From CAZNER01 sp964572065 (lineage in GTDB: Bacteria; Patescibacteriota; Dojkabacteria; JAHIVN01): 32,266 bases of DNA. The stretch is from contig CAZNER010000019.1 of the NCBI GenBank assembly GCA_964572065.1, positions 1 to 32,266 on the forward strand. Direction: 5' to 3'. Both the position numbers and the translations under genes were made by a program. Shown here one piece after another: positions 1 to 8,977 of this stretch; positions within the stretch are counted from its first letter, which is position 1, and the number at the start of each line of letters is the position of its first letter. A model generated the notes under the pieces. That model was not told the origin of the DNA, did no database searches, and saw nothing but the letters and a program-made list of their open reading frames with translations.

Positions 1-459
1 ATATTAACTATTCAACATAGATATATGGACGTTGAAGACCCAACTAATCCTCAAGTTAAAGAAGGTGCAAAGATAACTATTGATGAAGAGAACGTAAATT
101 TGACATTTAAAGAAAATAAATTTGATATAAATGAAGAAGGAATAAGTATTAATAGTGAAGCTACATTAAACATAAACTTAGAAGGAGAAGCTAATGTAAC
201 TACTAAAAAAGATATAAACGTTAAATCTGATGGTAAAATAATTTTCAACAATGGTACTAAAGATAGTATGGTTGACATAAATAAATTAGTTGGAAGGATG
301 AATGCTTTAGAGAATTTATATAATATCCATACTCATTTAGTATTAGCTCCTGCTATACCAACAATGATCCCATCACAAGGGACATTAGGTCAACCAGTAC
401 CAATGACTTTACCAACCACAACAAAACAACAAATTGAAAACCCTCAAATAAAACAATAA
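1..459 (+). CDS. Central spike / baseplate protein V-like, C-terminal part (5' truncated)
   Basis: The frame is open from the first base, so the gene very likely begins upstream; the ATG at 25 is probably internal. The visible part is rich in short alternating hydrophobic/charged stretches (residues about 20-80 from that ATG), as in the beta-helical C-terminal part of tail spike proteins of the gp5/gpV type. It is followed by a helix and an N-I-H-T-H motif near residue 100 and a proline-rich tail; an HTH-type histidine motif near the C-terminus is common in gpV-like spikes. The gene ends in a TAATG junction with the gp25-like gene, as expected in a baseplate operon. The family call is by eye and rests partly on context. 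Confidence 0.6.
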   Translation: MLTIQHRYMDVEDPTNPQVKEGAKITIDEENVNLTFKENKFDINEEGISINSEATLNINLEGEANVTTKKDINVKSDGKIIFNNGTKDSMVDINKLVGRMNALENLYNIHTHLVLAPAIPTMIPSQGTLGQPVPMTLPTTTKQQIENPQIKQ

Positions 460-845
460 TGAGAAACCCAAATTTTCAGCCAATTATAGGTAAGGGAATA
501 GTATTCCCACTTCAAACTGAATCTGGTAATATAAAAATAACAGAAGGACAGGAATTAATAGATTCTTCTATTAGAATCATACTTGAGTGGGTAATTAATA
601 CTAAACCATTCCAAGATTCATTCGGTAGTAATATAAACTCAACGATTGAAGAACCAATAGTAAAAGATCTACCAATATACTTAGAACATTATACTAAATT
701 ATCATTGAACAGATGGGAGAAAAGGATATTAGTTTATAAGACTAAGATAGAGAATGTGTCTTTTGGTAAATTACAATTCCGAATTTATTATTATAATAAA
801 ATTACAAAATCTAATCAAGATATTATTCATGAAATAACTTACTAA
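459..845 (+). CDS. Baseplate wedge protein, gp25-like
   Basis: A 128-aa protein matching the size and pattern of the gp25/GPW family, a small wedge subunit that nucleates sheath assembly on the baseplate. The N-terminal part has G-x-G-x-x-FPL (residues 11-17), then a helix with repeated isoleucines, an F-G-S-N-I motif (about 54-58) and W-E-K-R-I (about 86-90). The last corresponds to the conserved WEPRI-type motif of the family, here with K in place of P. The start overlaps the previous stop (TAATG), and the BaseplateJ gene follows after 2 nt. The order gp25 then gp6/J is the usual one in contractile tails. Confidence 0.85.
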   Translation: MRNPNFQPIIGKGIVFPLQTESGNIKITEGQELIDSSIRIILEWVINTKPFQDSFGSNINSTIEEPIVKDLPIYLEHYTKLSLNRWEKRILVYKTKIENVSFGKLQFRIYYYNKITKSNQDIIHEITY

Positions 846-847
846 CT

Positions 848-2554
848 ATGGCAAATAACAATTGGATAGGTTATATAGAGAGAAATTATAACCAAGTAAA
901 ACAAACACTTATTAATAAACTCCAAGTAAGATGGCAAGGGATTATCACTGATTTTTCAGAGAGTAATCCTATGGTTGTACTATTACATATCTGGGCAGCT
1001 ATCACTGAACAATTCAATTACTATATAGATATGATAGCTAGAGAATCATTCATTACATCTGCTTTAAAATACGAATCTCTATTAAAACTTGCAAGGCAAT
1101 GGAATTACAGACCAAAACATTGCATCTCAGCAAAAGCAGAAGTATTATTCATTCATTATAATGATTCTGGAGTTGAGACTAATTTAACTACAGGTCAAAC
1201 AATTTCTATACCAAATGGGACTTCAATAGTTTCAACTGATGGTTATACTTATTTAGTTGATGGCGATTATACAATGGTAGAAGGTGATTCTAGGATTTGG
1301 GTTAAAGCAATTCAACATACTGAAGAAGCTTTTACTTCGTTGGGAACAGCTCAAGGTTTATCTAATGAAGAATTTATAATTAATAATGATACTGAAGATA
1401 AAACAGTAATTATAAAAGTTAACTCTACTCTGTGGACTTTCGTAGATAATTTATCTTATTCCAAATCAACAGATACTCATTTTACTACTGGCATAAATAG
1501 TTCTGGTGAAGCTATAGTAATATTTGGAGATAATATTAATGGCAAGAAGCTAACAACAGGAGATACATTAGAGATATCAAGATTTACAACACTAGGCTCT
1601 GCAGCAGTAGCTTCCGCTGAAACATTAACTTCAGCTCCCGATATTACTTCACCAGTCACTAATTACACTGTTGAATGCTCAAACCCATTTCCTGCTCAAT
1701 CTGGTATAGGTATAGAGAATTTCGAATTATTACAAAAGAGGTTACCTTTATGGATTAGCTCAGTTGATCGAGCGGTTACTCTAGGTGATTTTGCAGCAAT
1801 TGCAACATTAAATGATTTAGTTTATACAGCAATTGCTAAACAAGGTTCTTGTGGAGCTTTAATTAATATCTACATAATACCTTATAATGGTGGAGAAGCT
1901 CAATCATCTTTACTAGCTTCTACTAAAACTTACGTTGAAGACAGAGCAGTAATTAATTCAGTAATAAACGTATTACCTGCAGGAGAATCAAGAATTAGGT
2001 TAAGTGCTGATGTTACTGGAAGGTTTGGTTATTCTGAATCATCTATAGAAGATGCTATTAATAATGCTTTAGAAAATGCTTATTATTGGAGAGAAAGTAA
2101 GATAAACCAATTCTTACACTTATCAGACATTTATGCTTTAATAGATAATTTAGATGAAGTAGATTATTTGACATTAACTGAATTCTATGTAAGGCCTTAT
2201 ATAAGACCTTCAGCTGATAATGCTGCTTTAGATTATGACATTGAATTATTAGCTGGTTCTACAACTGAAACTGAATGGAGGTTATACGCAACTTCAACAA
2301 CTCAATTCTCTTTATATAGAAATGGTATTTTAACTGGTAGTTCAATAACAGTTGGCTCATCATTCCAGGTTATTTCAGTATCAGGAGTTGATATTTTTAA
2401 AATAAAAATAGAAACAGCAATAGATTCTGGAGATGTAAATAAATCTTGGACTTTTACTACTGGTAAATATTTTACTGATTATGAAATATCAGATTTATCT
2501 ATTCCAATTGCATTAAGTGATGATATTACGTTGAACATAACAACTAATTTATAA
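848..2554 (+). CDS. Baseplate wedge protein, gp6 / BaseplateJ-like
   Basis: A 568-aa protein. It forms the iris-like ring of baseplate wedges in contractile tails. The N-terminal helical part (about 1-100) is followed by beta-rich sequence. A region at about 380-450 (L-P-A-G-E-S-R-I, a short strand, then a helix and L-H-L-S-D-I-Y-A-L-I-D) has the pattern of the C-terminal BaseplateJ domain. Residues about 470-568 form an extra beta-rich segment unlike the core family, perhaps an added interaction domain. Position between the gp25-like gene and the tail-protein-I-like gene supports the call. The stop overlaps the next start (TAATG). Confidence 0.85.
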   Translation: MANNNWIGYIERNYNQVKQTLINKLQVRWQGIITDFSESNPMVVLLHIWAAITEQFNYYIDMIARESFITSALKYESLLKLARQWNYRPKHCISAKAEVLFIHYNDSGVETNLTTGQTISIPNGTSIVSTDGYTYLVDGDYTMVEGDSRIWVKAIQHTEEAFTSLGTAQGLSNEEFIINNDTEDKTVIIKVNSTLWTFVDNLSYSKSTDTHFTTGINSSGEAIVIFGDNINGKKLTTGDTLEISRFTTLGSAAVASAETLTSAPDITSPVTNYTVECSNPFPAQSGIGIENFELLQKRLPLWISSVDRAVTLGDFAAIATLNDLVYTAIAKQGSCGALINIYIIPYNGGEAQSSLLASTKTYVEDRAVINSVINVLPAGESRIRLSADVTGRFGYSESSIEDAINNALENAYYWRESKINQFLHLSDIYALIDNLDEVDYLTLTEFYVRPYIRPSADNAALDYDIELLAGSTTETEWRLYATSTTQFSLYRNGILTGSSITVGSSFQVISVSGVDIFKIKIETAIDSGDVNKSWTFTTGKYFTDYEISDLSIPIALSDDITLNITTNL

Positions 2555-3693
2555 TGGACTTTAAAGAAATTTTCAGGAACTTAATACCTTCATATTTTAG
2601 AAAATATGATACAAATAAAGATTCGGATGGGAAGGGTATGTTCGAAAGGTATACTGAAATTCCCATGGAAGACTTAGAAGAAACTACTGAAGTAGAATTA
2701 TTAAACGCATTAAATCAGAAGATAGCTTATGGTGATGGGACTAATAATATGAAATCTCAACTAATACCAAATTTAGCTACAGATTTAAGTTCTCCACCAT
2801 CTTTTGAGATGCCCGAAGTAATGTACCGTAGAGTATTAAATAATTTATCAGATATCTGGAGGTTGAAAGGTACAAAAGAATCAATAAGAAGAATATTATT
2901 TTTATATGGTTATGATTTAGATTCATTAGATGTAAACTTTGAACCTGCCATTAATCATGATACACTATTAGCTTATGGAGATCAAACTGATGTAATACAT
3001 GATGAAGATGGTTCTGATATTACTTATGATGATTGGTACTTACCTTCATTTGATGAATTAGAAGCAATCTATAATGAATTAAAAGTAAACAGTATTGGAG
3101 GTTTTGATGGAGTTATCTATTGGAGTAGTACAGAACAAATAGCTAACTTTGCTAAATATATTGATTTTTCTGATGGTAGTTCGGGTGGTGCTAATAAGAC
3201 TTCAGCTTATAATGTCTTAGTGTCTAGAGATTTTCAAGGAACTACTGGAGATTACTCATTACAAGATGAGGGTCCTGCCGGAGGTTACATTTATTATATT
3301 ACAGATAATGGAGATGGTACTTCTAAATATTATGAAGCTAAGGAACCCAGCATACCTTTCATCTCTTGGGGAGCTTTTGGAGTTACTACTGGAATTACTA
3401 GTGATCCTATAGGAGATGGTAAGTCAAATACATCATCATTAGTAGTAATATTAGATGGTTTATCTGAAACATTAAAGGCTGCTCAAGTTGCTGATGATTA
3501 TTCTATAACTAATACTAATGAACCAGTAATTCATGATGATGGTTGTCAAAGATGTTTGAATTACTCCATAGAAATAACAAATAACTCTAGAGTCTGGATC
3601 CCTCCTGATAACTTAACATTAACTCAAATTAGAACTTTATTAGAATATGTCCAACCAGTTAACTTATATTTAGAAACAGTAACTTTTAACTAA
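2554..3693 (+). CDS. Tail protein I-like baseplate protein with inserted Lcl/DUF1566-type domain
   Basis: A 379-aa protein built of three parts. Residues 1-135 resemble the N-terminal part of tail protein I / wedge proteins (L-I-P-S-Y-F near the start, then W-R-L-K-G-T-K-E-S-I-R-R-I-L at 102-115). Residues about 330-379 (ending E-Y-V-Q-P-V-N-L-Y-L) look like the end of that same fold. Between them, about 150-320, sits a DUF1566/Lcl-type (C-type-lectin-like) domain: D-W-Y-L-P-S-F-D-E-L (160-169), Y-W-S-S-T-E (189-194), then G-P-A-G-G-Y-I-Y-Y (240-248) and I-G-D-G-K-S-N-T (286-293). The two halves are in the reverse of their usual order (see findings). The insertion probably displays a ligand-binding surface on the baseplate; that role is inferred. 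Confidence 0.65.
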   Translation: MDFKEIFRNLIPSYFRKYDTNKDSDGKGMFERYTEIPMEDLEETTEVELLNALNQKIAYGDGTNNMKSQLIPNLATDLSSPPSFEMPEVMYRRVLNNLSDIWRLKGTKESIRRILFLYGYDLDSLDVNFEPAINHDTLLAYGDQTDVIHDEDGSDITYDDWYLPSFDELEAIYNELKVNSIGGFDGVIYWSSTEQIANFAKYIDFSDGSSGGANKTSAYNVLVSRDFQGTTGDYSLQDEGPAGGYIYYITDNGDGTSKYYEAKEPSIPFISWGAFGVTTGITSDPIGDGKSNTSSLVVILDGLSETLKAAQVADDYSITNTNEPVIHDDGCQRCLNYSIEITNNSRVWIPPDNLTLTQIRTLLEYVQPVNLYLETVTFN

Positions 3694-3714
3694 AAACAAT
3701 AAATTATATAAATT

Positions 3715-5562
3715 ATGTCACAAAAGAATACTTATTACAAATATAGAGAGCCAGTATTATCTTTTGATAAGGCTTCTATTAATCAGGGATTAATACCCCA
3801 CGGTAGATATTGTGGATTCGATTCTGGAGCTTTTGCAATTGATGGGTCAACATTTACTTTAACACTATCTCATAGTACTAATTCTGCATATTGGGTTGAT
3901 AAAGCTTCAGCTGCAACTACTAGAGTAGGTTTGATAGTTAGCCCACAAGGACAAATATTTCAAACAGATCAAACTCAAGAAATAGAAAGTATACCTGGTA
4001 ATAATGCTACATTTGACTATTTCTACACTATAATAATGACTCTTCAATATGAAGAAGTGGAAGGTGGAAATAATTACCCAACATTTAGAATTTCTAGTAA
4101 CTCTAATTCAGCATCTCCTATAAGTGCTCCAACTGATTTAGAAAAGTATGAGACAGTGATAGGTTACGTTTGGGTAAGGTCAAATGCTACAATTAACAAT
4201 GACCCAGATTATGTTAAATGGATTCCTGCCGCCCCAGCTTCATTGGGTGGTAATTATAATAAATTTAATAATGTCTTATTAAGAAAAGAACAGGGTTATA
4301 CTCCCGGTAGAGGGTTAGCTAATTATTTTGATGGAATTTTAAATTCTCAGAGTACTATAGAAGTTACTCCAATATCTGGAACTGCAACAGATACAGATAT
4401 TTCTAATAGACCCGTATTAGAATTCTCTGGTGATGAATTCTCTAATATAGTTAATATTATAGATACCTTTGATACTGGTAATGATGAGATCACCGATATA
4501 TTCTTTGATTCAGTTAAATCCTTCGCTAATCAAAGTAATGATGAATCAATAAAGTTGACTTTAGTTAATAGTACGGGTAATGTAATAAAACTTGGTTATG
4601 CTGATTTTAGTACTACAACTGGAGCTGTATCGAAAAAATCAATTATAACTAAGGATGGTAACTTGGGATTTGAGTTACAGCCTAATCAATCTTGTACTTT
4701 AAATAGGATATTAACTAGATTTGAAGATGACTCAACAGGTATTTATTGGATTATAGAAGAAGATGTAATTAATAAAAGATCTTCAGATAATGAAGATGAT
4801 ATAGTTGCTAATTATGCAGAAATGATTGCATGGGATGAATCTAGGATATTAAATACTATTGGAACTACATATACTTTAGATGCTACAAAGACTGTTACTG
4901 GAGCATCTGGTGAAGGTGTAGTAATTGCAGTACAAGGGACAGCTACTTATTATGAATTATCAACATTAACCTTAGGTGGTTCAGTTGATTGGGGAGAAAG
5001 ATTAATTTTATATATTGCAGGTTCACAGGATATTACATTAATAGATAAATCTAATGGAGGTTATTTCAAAACACCTACCGGAGAAAATATGATTGCTAAG
5101 CCTGGAACATTTTTAGAATTACATTGGGGACAGAATCCAACTTGGCAATGGAATATAATTTCTTCTAGTAAACCATTACTACCTTCTTATATAGATATTC
5201 CAGATTATGGTACTGGTGAAACTTATGATTTTAATCAATATTATAGTCAACCAACGTCAGGAGCAAAAGTTAGATTCGGTAAAAGAGATGGTGATTTATT
5301 AATAGATGGTATTATTTATGTAGATTCAGATAACGTTACATTAGCTAATATTTTTAATTTACCCACAAATTATGTACCTTCTAGGCTTACAGTAAGAACT
5401 TGTCATTATTTCTATTCTGGGCTTACAGAATACTCTCAAATTGAGATAACAGTAAACTCTGGAGGTAATGTTAGTATAGGTTTAACTCCAACTGTACCTT
5501 CAAGCTTCCAAAATCATGGTACTATACAATTATACTTAAATATAAGAATTCCCTTAGAATAG
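3715..5562 (+). CDS. Tail fibre / receptor-binding-like structural protein
   Basis: A 615-aa protein rich in Ser, Thr, Asn and Gly with predicted short beta strands throughout, typical of tail-fibre or adhesin proteins. The N-terminus (Y-K-Y-R-E-P-V-L-S-F-D and then a G-L-I-P-H-G-R-Y segment) may be the baseplate attachment end. The C-terminal 130 residues (D-G-D-L-L-I-D-G-I-I-Y-V onward) have the compact beta pattern often seen in fibre tips. It is the last structural gene before the terminator at 5591-5618. No enzymatic motif is visible. The exact role (fibre, tip or baseplate decoration) cannot be decided from the sequence. Confidence 0.55.
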   Translation: MSQKNTYYKYREPVLSFDKASINQGLIPHGRYCGFDSGAFAIDGSTFTLTLSHSTNSAYWVDKASAATTRVGLIVSPQGQIFQTDQTQEIESIPGNNATFDYFYTIIMTLQYEEVEGGNNYPTFRISSNSNSASPISAPTDLEKYETVIGYVWVRSNATINNDPDYVKWIPAAPASLGGNYNKFNNVLLRKEQGYTPGRGLANYFDGILNSQSTIEVTPISGTATDTDISNRPVLEFSGDEFSNIVNIIDTFDTGNDEITDIFFDSVKSFANQSNDESIKLTLVNSTGNVIKLGYADFSTTTGAVSKKSIITKDGNLGFELQPNQSCTLNRILTRFEDDSTGIYWIIEEDVINKRSSDNEDDIVANYAEMIAWDESRILNTIGTTYTLDATKTVTGASGEGVVIAVQGTATYYELSTLTLGGSVDWGERLILYIAGSQDITLIDKSNGGYFKTPTGENMIAKPGTFLELHWGQNPTWQWNIISSSKPLLPSYIDIPDYGTGETYDFNQYYSQPTSGAKVRFGKRDGDLLIDGIIYVDSDNVTLANIFNLPTNYVPSRLTVRTCHYFYSGLTEYSQIEITVNSGGNVSIGLTPTVPSSFQNHGTIQLYLNIRIPLE

Positions 5563-5590
5563 GGTTGCTTTCGTTTCATAAGCCATAGTT

Positions 5591-5618
5591 AGCCGGGTGA
5601 AATTCCCGGCTTTCTTGT
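5591..5618 (+). terminator. Intrinsic terminator after the structural operon
   Basis: A perfect 7-bp GC-rich stem (AGCCGGG 5591-5597, CCCGGCT 5605-5611) with a 7-nt loop, followed by a T-rich stretch (TTCTTGTGT). It lies 28 nt after the tail-fibre stop and just before the first promoter, separating structural from replication genes. Confidence 0.85.
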
Positions 5619-5624
5619 GTGAAT

Positions 5625-5660
5625 AAAAAGTTGCAAAATTGGTTTTAATTTATTATATTA
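5625..5660 (+). promoter_or_regulatory. Phage promoter copy 1 (helicase/primase operon)
   Basis: A 36-bp copy of the repeated element. AAAAAG is followed by TTGCAAAA (TTG at 5631-5633), a 20-nt spacer and TATATTA (5654-5660). The layout fits the Bacteroidota sigma-A type (TTG near -33, TAnnTTTG-like near -7). Its central part (TTGGTTTTAATTTAT) is the most diverged of the eight copies. The downstream gene starts at 5753. Confidence 0.8.
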
Positions 5661-5752
5661 TTAATATTAATTATTTGGTAATCAACTGATTAACCGACAC
5701 AAGAGTATAATAATTTATAATTACAATTAATAATAAACTAAAAATATAGTAA

Positions 5753-7177
5753 ATGGGTAGTAAATTCATCTTTGATATTGAATTTCAGTATGAAATACTT
5801 AAATTTATGGTAAACGATAGGAGGGGATACAAAATCATTAATCTGATTCAAGATTCATACTTTACTTCTATCAATCATGCTGTAATTACTAAATGTATAA
5901 CAAAATATTTTAAAAAGAATAAGAAGATACCTTCTAGAGCAATTTTCTTAGAAGAATTAAGAGAATTATTTAATCATAGGGATTATGCTAAATCACTAAC
6001 TCCTACAGATCGTAAAGAAATTATTACCGAGAGCAAAGCTATGTTCGGGGTTGAAGTCCCAGATGGAGAACAAATTATCAAGAAGGTAGAACAATTCGCT
6101 CAATTCAATGAACTATCAGATGTTCTAGAGAACTCAGATATCACAGACCCCAACCTATATCAAGAATTTGTAATGAGAGTACAGAAAGCTGTATCTCCAA
6201 AAGTTGATATTAATAACAAAAGAGGTACTTTCCTTATTAAAGATATTGAACAGAGACAACTTGATAGACAAAGTAATTCAGATATAGTTCAAACACCTTT
6301 CAGACAACTTAACTGGGCAACTAATGCAAATGGTTATGAACGAGGGAGTACGGTAGTTATTCTTGATAAACCAAAGAAATTCAAAACTGGGTTTATGGTT
6401 CAAGTCGTTAAAGGTTATATGAAACAGAAAAAGAAAATCTTATTATTTGACCTTGAGAATGGAGAACATAGTTTAGCTACTAGGATAGAACAATCATTAT
6501 CTAAGAAAACTAAAGCTGATATTATGTCGGGTGATTCAGATAAAGATGTACGTAAAGTATTAAGAAAATACAAACGTTTAGGGTCTGAAGTTTATATTAA
6601 AAGGCTACCAGCATTCTGTACTACTAGAGATATGCAACAAGAAATTAATATGATCAAAGAAGAGTTTGGAATAACATTTGATATATTAATAGTTGATTAT
6701 ATAGGTTTGATGAACTCCACAACAAATAGGCAGGATGACCATAACAGAATAGCTGATGCTTATCTAGATATTGCGAATTTAGCCAAAGAGAATAATTATG
6801 ATATAACTTACTCTCCTCACCACATTAAAGATGAAGCTAGGGCTAGAGAAGCTACTAGATATAGAGAGAATGATTTAGCTAAATGTAATGAAATTGGTAG
6901 ACATGTTCATGCTATTTGGGGATTAAATCGTAGTGAAGAAGAGGAAGAAGCTGGAGTATTAAGGCTAGAATTAGTAGTACAACGTGATGGTAAACCTAAA
7001 GCAAGAGCTTTATTCAAAGTAGATGCAGATATACAAAGTACAACTGAATTCACTAAAGAAGAAATTGAAAGATATCATGAACATTTTGGTGATCCAACTG
7101 AAGCTCCAGAAGAAGAAAAGAAATATAATAGAAAGAAAAAGATAAATAAACCCAATGATTACAAGGAGGACTTATAA
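5753..7177 (+). CDS. Replicative DNA helicase, DnaB/gp41-like (RecA fold)
   Basis: A 474-aa protein. The N-terminal about 150 residues are helical, as in the N-terminal domain of DnaB-type helicases. From about 185 the RecA-like motor begins. The Walker A position reads D-K-P-K-K-F-K-T (205-212), keeping Lys and Thr but lacking the canonical glycines; PK-x-F-K-S/T variants are known in AAA_25/RepA-like ATPases. D-L-E-N-G (233-237) follows as in DnaB motif H1a. Walker B is in D-I-L-I-V-D-Y-I-G-L-M (about 308-318), and Q-R-D-G-K-P-K (about 412-418) matches the H4 region. It would unwind the fork as a hexamer with the primase encoded immediately downstream (TAATG junction). Confidence 0.85.
   Translation: MGSKFIFDIEFQYEILKFMVNDRRGYKIINLIQDSYFTSINHAVITKCITKYFKKNKKIPSRAIFLEELRELFNHRDYAKSLTPTDRKEIITESKAMFGVEVPDGEQIIKKVEQFAQFNELSDVLENSDITDPNLYQEFVMRVQKAVSPKVDINNKRGTFLIKDIEQRQLDRQSNSDIVQTPFRQLNWATNANGYERGSTVVILDKPKKFKTGFMVQVVKGYMKQKKKILLFDLENGEHSLATRIEQSLSKKTKADIMSGDSDKDVRKVLRKYKRLGSEVYIKRLPAFCTTRDMQQEINMIKEEFGITFDILIVDYIGLMNSTTNRQDDHNRIADAYLDIANLAKENNYDITYSPHHIKDEARAREATRYRENDLAKCNEIGRHVHAIWGLNRSEEEEEAGVLRLELVVQRDGKPKARALFKVDADIQSTTEFTKEEIERYHEHFGDPTEAPEEEKKYNRKKKINKPNDYKEDL
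7163..7169 (+). promoter_or_regulatory. Shine-Dalgarno AAGGAGG before the primase gene
   Basis: AAGGAGG lies inside the end of the helicase gene, 7 nt before the primase ATG at 7177. It is a full anti-SD match, unusual in this window, where most starts have only A/T-rich sequence upstream. Confidence 0.75.
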
Positions 7178-8142
7178 TGATTAGGAAAAGCTTAAAACCC
7201 AAAATATATAATTATGCAATAAGCCGACTTGGAGCTCATGATTATAAACATGGGTGGATGAAATCTGATTGTCCTATCTGTGGTAAATCACAGAAGTTTG
7301 GTATTCATATTGGTAGAGATCAAGCACATTGTTTCGTTTGTGAATATAATGCTAACATCTTTGAACTTATTAGAGAAGTTGAGGTATTAAAAGATTTCAA
7401 AGAAGTATTCAGATTTTTAGGTGAGAGTGATTACGGAGAAAGACTTTATAGAGAAGAGAAAGTAGAAAAATTAAAAGATGTTGATGTATTATTACCAGAT
7501 AACTGCTTAAGATTAGATGTTGGTAATAACCTAATAGCTAAAGCTGCTAGGAGTTATTTATGTAAAAGGGGGTTCGATCTAAGTAAATTAATTTATAAAG
7601 GTTGGTCATATTGTAATGCAGGTAAGTATGAAGGTTACATAATAATCCCAATCAAAGATCGACAAGGTAACTTAAATTATTACCATACAAGAAGATTCTT
7701 AGGTAATGGCCCTAAATATAATAATCCAGATGCAGACGCGATGGGTATAGGTAAATCATTGATTATTTATAATATCTCAGCTTTATACTTATATGATCGC
7801 GTTTTCTTATGTGAAGGAGCTTTAAATGCTGAAACAATAGGTAATCAAGGAATAGCTACTGGAGGTAAGAAGCTATCTCAATGGCAAATATCAACTATAA
7901 TAAATTCTCCAGTTGAGAAAATAGTTATATTGTTAGATGATGATGCTTTAATCCAAGCTTATGAATTAGCTTTAGAATTAGTAAAGTATAAAAAAATCAA
8001 AGTAGTTCATATGCCTGAGAAACAAGATGTTAATGACATTGGGAGAACTAGAACATTAAGACTTTCACATAAATTCAGGTACTTAAATTATAATCAAATT
8101 TTAACTAAACTAAGAGAGATTAAATATGAACAGAGAGCCTAG
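7177..8142 (+). CDS. DNA primase, zinc finger plus TOPRIM
   Basis: A 321-aa DnaG/gp61-type primase. An N-terminal zinc-binding module is visible as C-P-I-C (32-35) and C-F-V-C (52-55). The TOPRIM domain has L-C-E-G-A-L-N-A-E-T (211-220), with the catalytic Glu at 213. L-L-D-D-D-A (252-257) and D-V-N-D (284-287) follow as the metal-binding acidic positions. It would make RNA primers for lagging-strand synthesis with the adjacent helicase. It starts in a TAATG overlap with the helicase and has a strong SD. Its 3' end overlaps the next gene by 17 nt, suggesting translational coupling. Confidence 0.88.
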   Translation: MIRKSLKPKIYNYAISRLGAHDYKHGWMKSDCPICGKSQKFGIHIGRDQAHCFVCEYNANIFELIREVEVLKDFKEVFRFLGESDYGERLYREEKVEKLKDVDVLLPDNCLRLDVGNNLIAKAARSYLCKRGFDLSKLIYKGWSYCNAGKYEGYIIIPIKDRQGNLNYYHTRRFLGNGPKYNNPDADAMGIGKSLIIYNISALYLYDRVFLCEGALNAETIGNQGIATGGKKLSQWQISTIINSPVEKIVILLDDDALIQAYELALELVKYKKIKVVHMPEKQDVNDIGRTRTLRLSHKFRYLNYNQILTKLREIKYEQRA

Positions 8143-8977
8143 CATACATGTTTATATGAATGAGTTATTTAGAGAGATAAAACCTTTATGTAATTCATTA
8201 GATCAATATAATGAAATTAAGATGATTATTATTAAATTACAGAGAAATAGTAATCTTAATAATAGAAATACTTACATTTCTTCTGATAAAATACTTAAAG
8301 AGGTAAAAAAGGTTACCACATCTAATATTTCTGATGTTGATATGTTTAATAATCTTTTACATATGATTAGGAAGTCAAAATACAAGAATAATCGGATAAA
8401 TAAAATCGATAAGAAGTCTAATCAATTTACTATCATACGTAAAGCTACAGAACTAGCATTAGAATTCTGTAAAGAGTATCAACTAGATAAGAAGAGGGGT
8501 TTTCAGATTTATATAAATAAAGTGATAGAACTAAACAAGGGTAAGAAATTTTGGTTGAATAACTTAGTTAGTAAGTTTGATAGTGTAGTTGATTCTTATG
8601 ATGTTGAGATTAAATTACAAAATTCTGAAGATTCATCTTTAGCTTTAGATATAGAGAAAATATTTCTAAATAAATTCGAAGCTATAACGGGGATGCAGTG
8701 GGAAGATAAAAATAATGTATACCACAAATTACATTATTTAGAAGCAGCTAAGATATGTATAGATTTTGGAATAGAAGCTAAAATATTAGTAGACTCCTTA
8801 TTCTCGTTTATATCAGAACAAGGAGTAGATCAATTTCCATCACCTGGAATGTTATCATCAGAAAAAGCTAGACATAGATTAACTAAGTATTTATATAAAA
8901 ATAATATAAAACCCAAGAAAACTATTCAGAAAAGAGTTAGTTGGGATAAAATTTTTGATAAAAATGAAGAAGAGTAA
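8126..8977 (+). CDS. Conserved-looking unknown protein between primase and UvsW-like helicase
   Basis: A 283-aa protein with no motif I recognise. It is charged, helical and low in glycine. The last third contains F-P-S-P-G-M-L-S-S-E-K-A-R-H-R-L (about 236-251) and a basic tail ending in an acidic patch. It overlaps the primase gene at its start and the UvsW-like gene at its end. That position inside the replisome operon makes a replication accessory role (for instance helicase loading, the job of gp59 in T4) conceivable. There is no sequence evidence for that. Confidence 0.7.
   Translation: MNREPSIHVYMNELFREIKPLCNSLDQYNEIKMIIIKLQRNSNLNNRNTYISSDKILKEVKKVTTSNISDVDMFNNLLHMIRKSKYKNNRINKIDKKSNQFTIIRKATELALEFCKEYQLDKKRGFQIYINKVIELNKGKKFWLNNLVSKFDSVVDSYDVEIKLQNSEDSSLALDIEKIFLNKFEAITGMQWEDKNNVYHKLHYLEAAKICIDFGIEAKILVDSLFSFISEQGVDQFPSPGMLSSEKARHRLTKYLYKNNIKPKKTIQKRVSWDKIFDKNEEE

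Noticed and set aside
51..278. Several reverse-strand open frames (also 1477-1659, 10419-10652, 19754-19945, 20754-20936, 24901-25101, 29170-29385, 29632-29823)
   Set aside because: Each lies wholly or largely opposite a clear + strand gene, has no upstream signal and no recognisable protein.
2554..3693. A diversity-generating retroelement target, suggested by the lectin-type domain
   Set aside because: No reverse transcriptase, template repeat or accessory gene was found in the window, and the protein's C-terminus is tail-like rather than a variable lectin end.
8955..8963. TTG start for the UvsW-like gene
   Set aside because: An ATG follows three codons later (8964), and the TTG adds only L-I-K with no better upstream signal.
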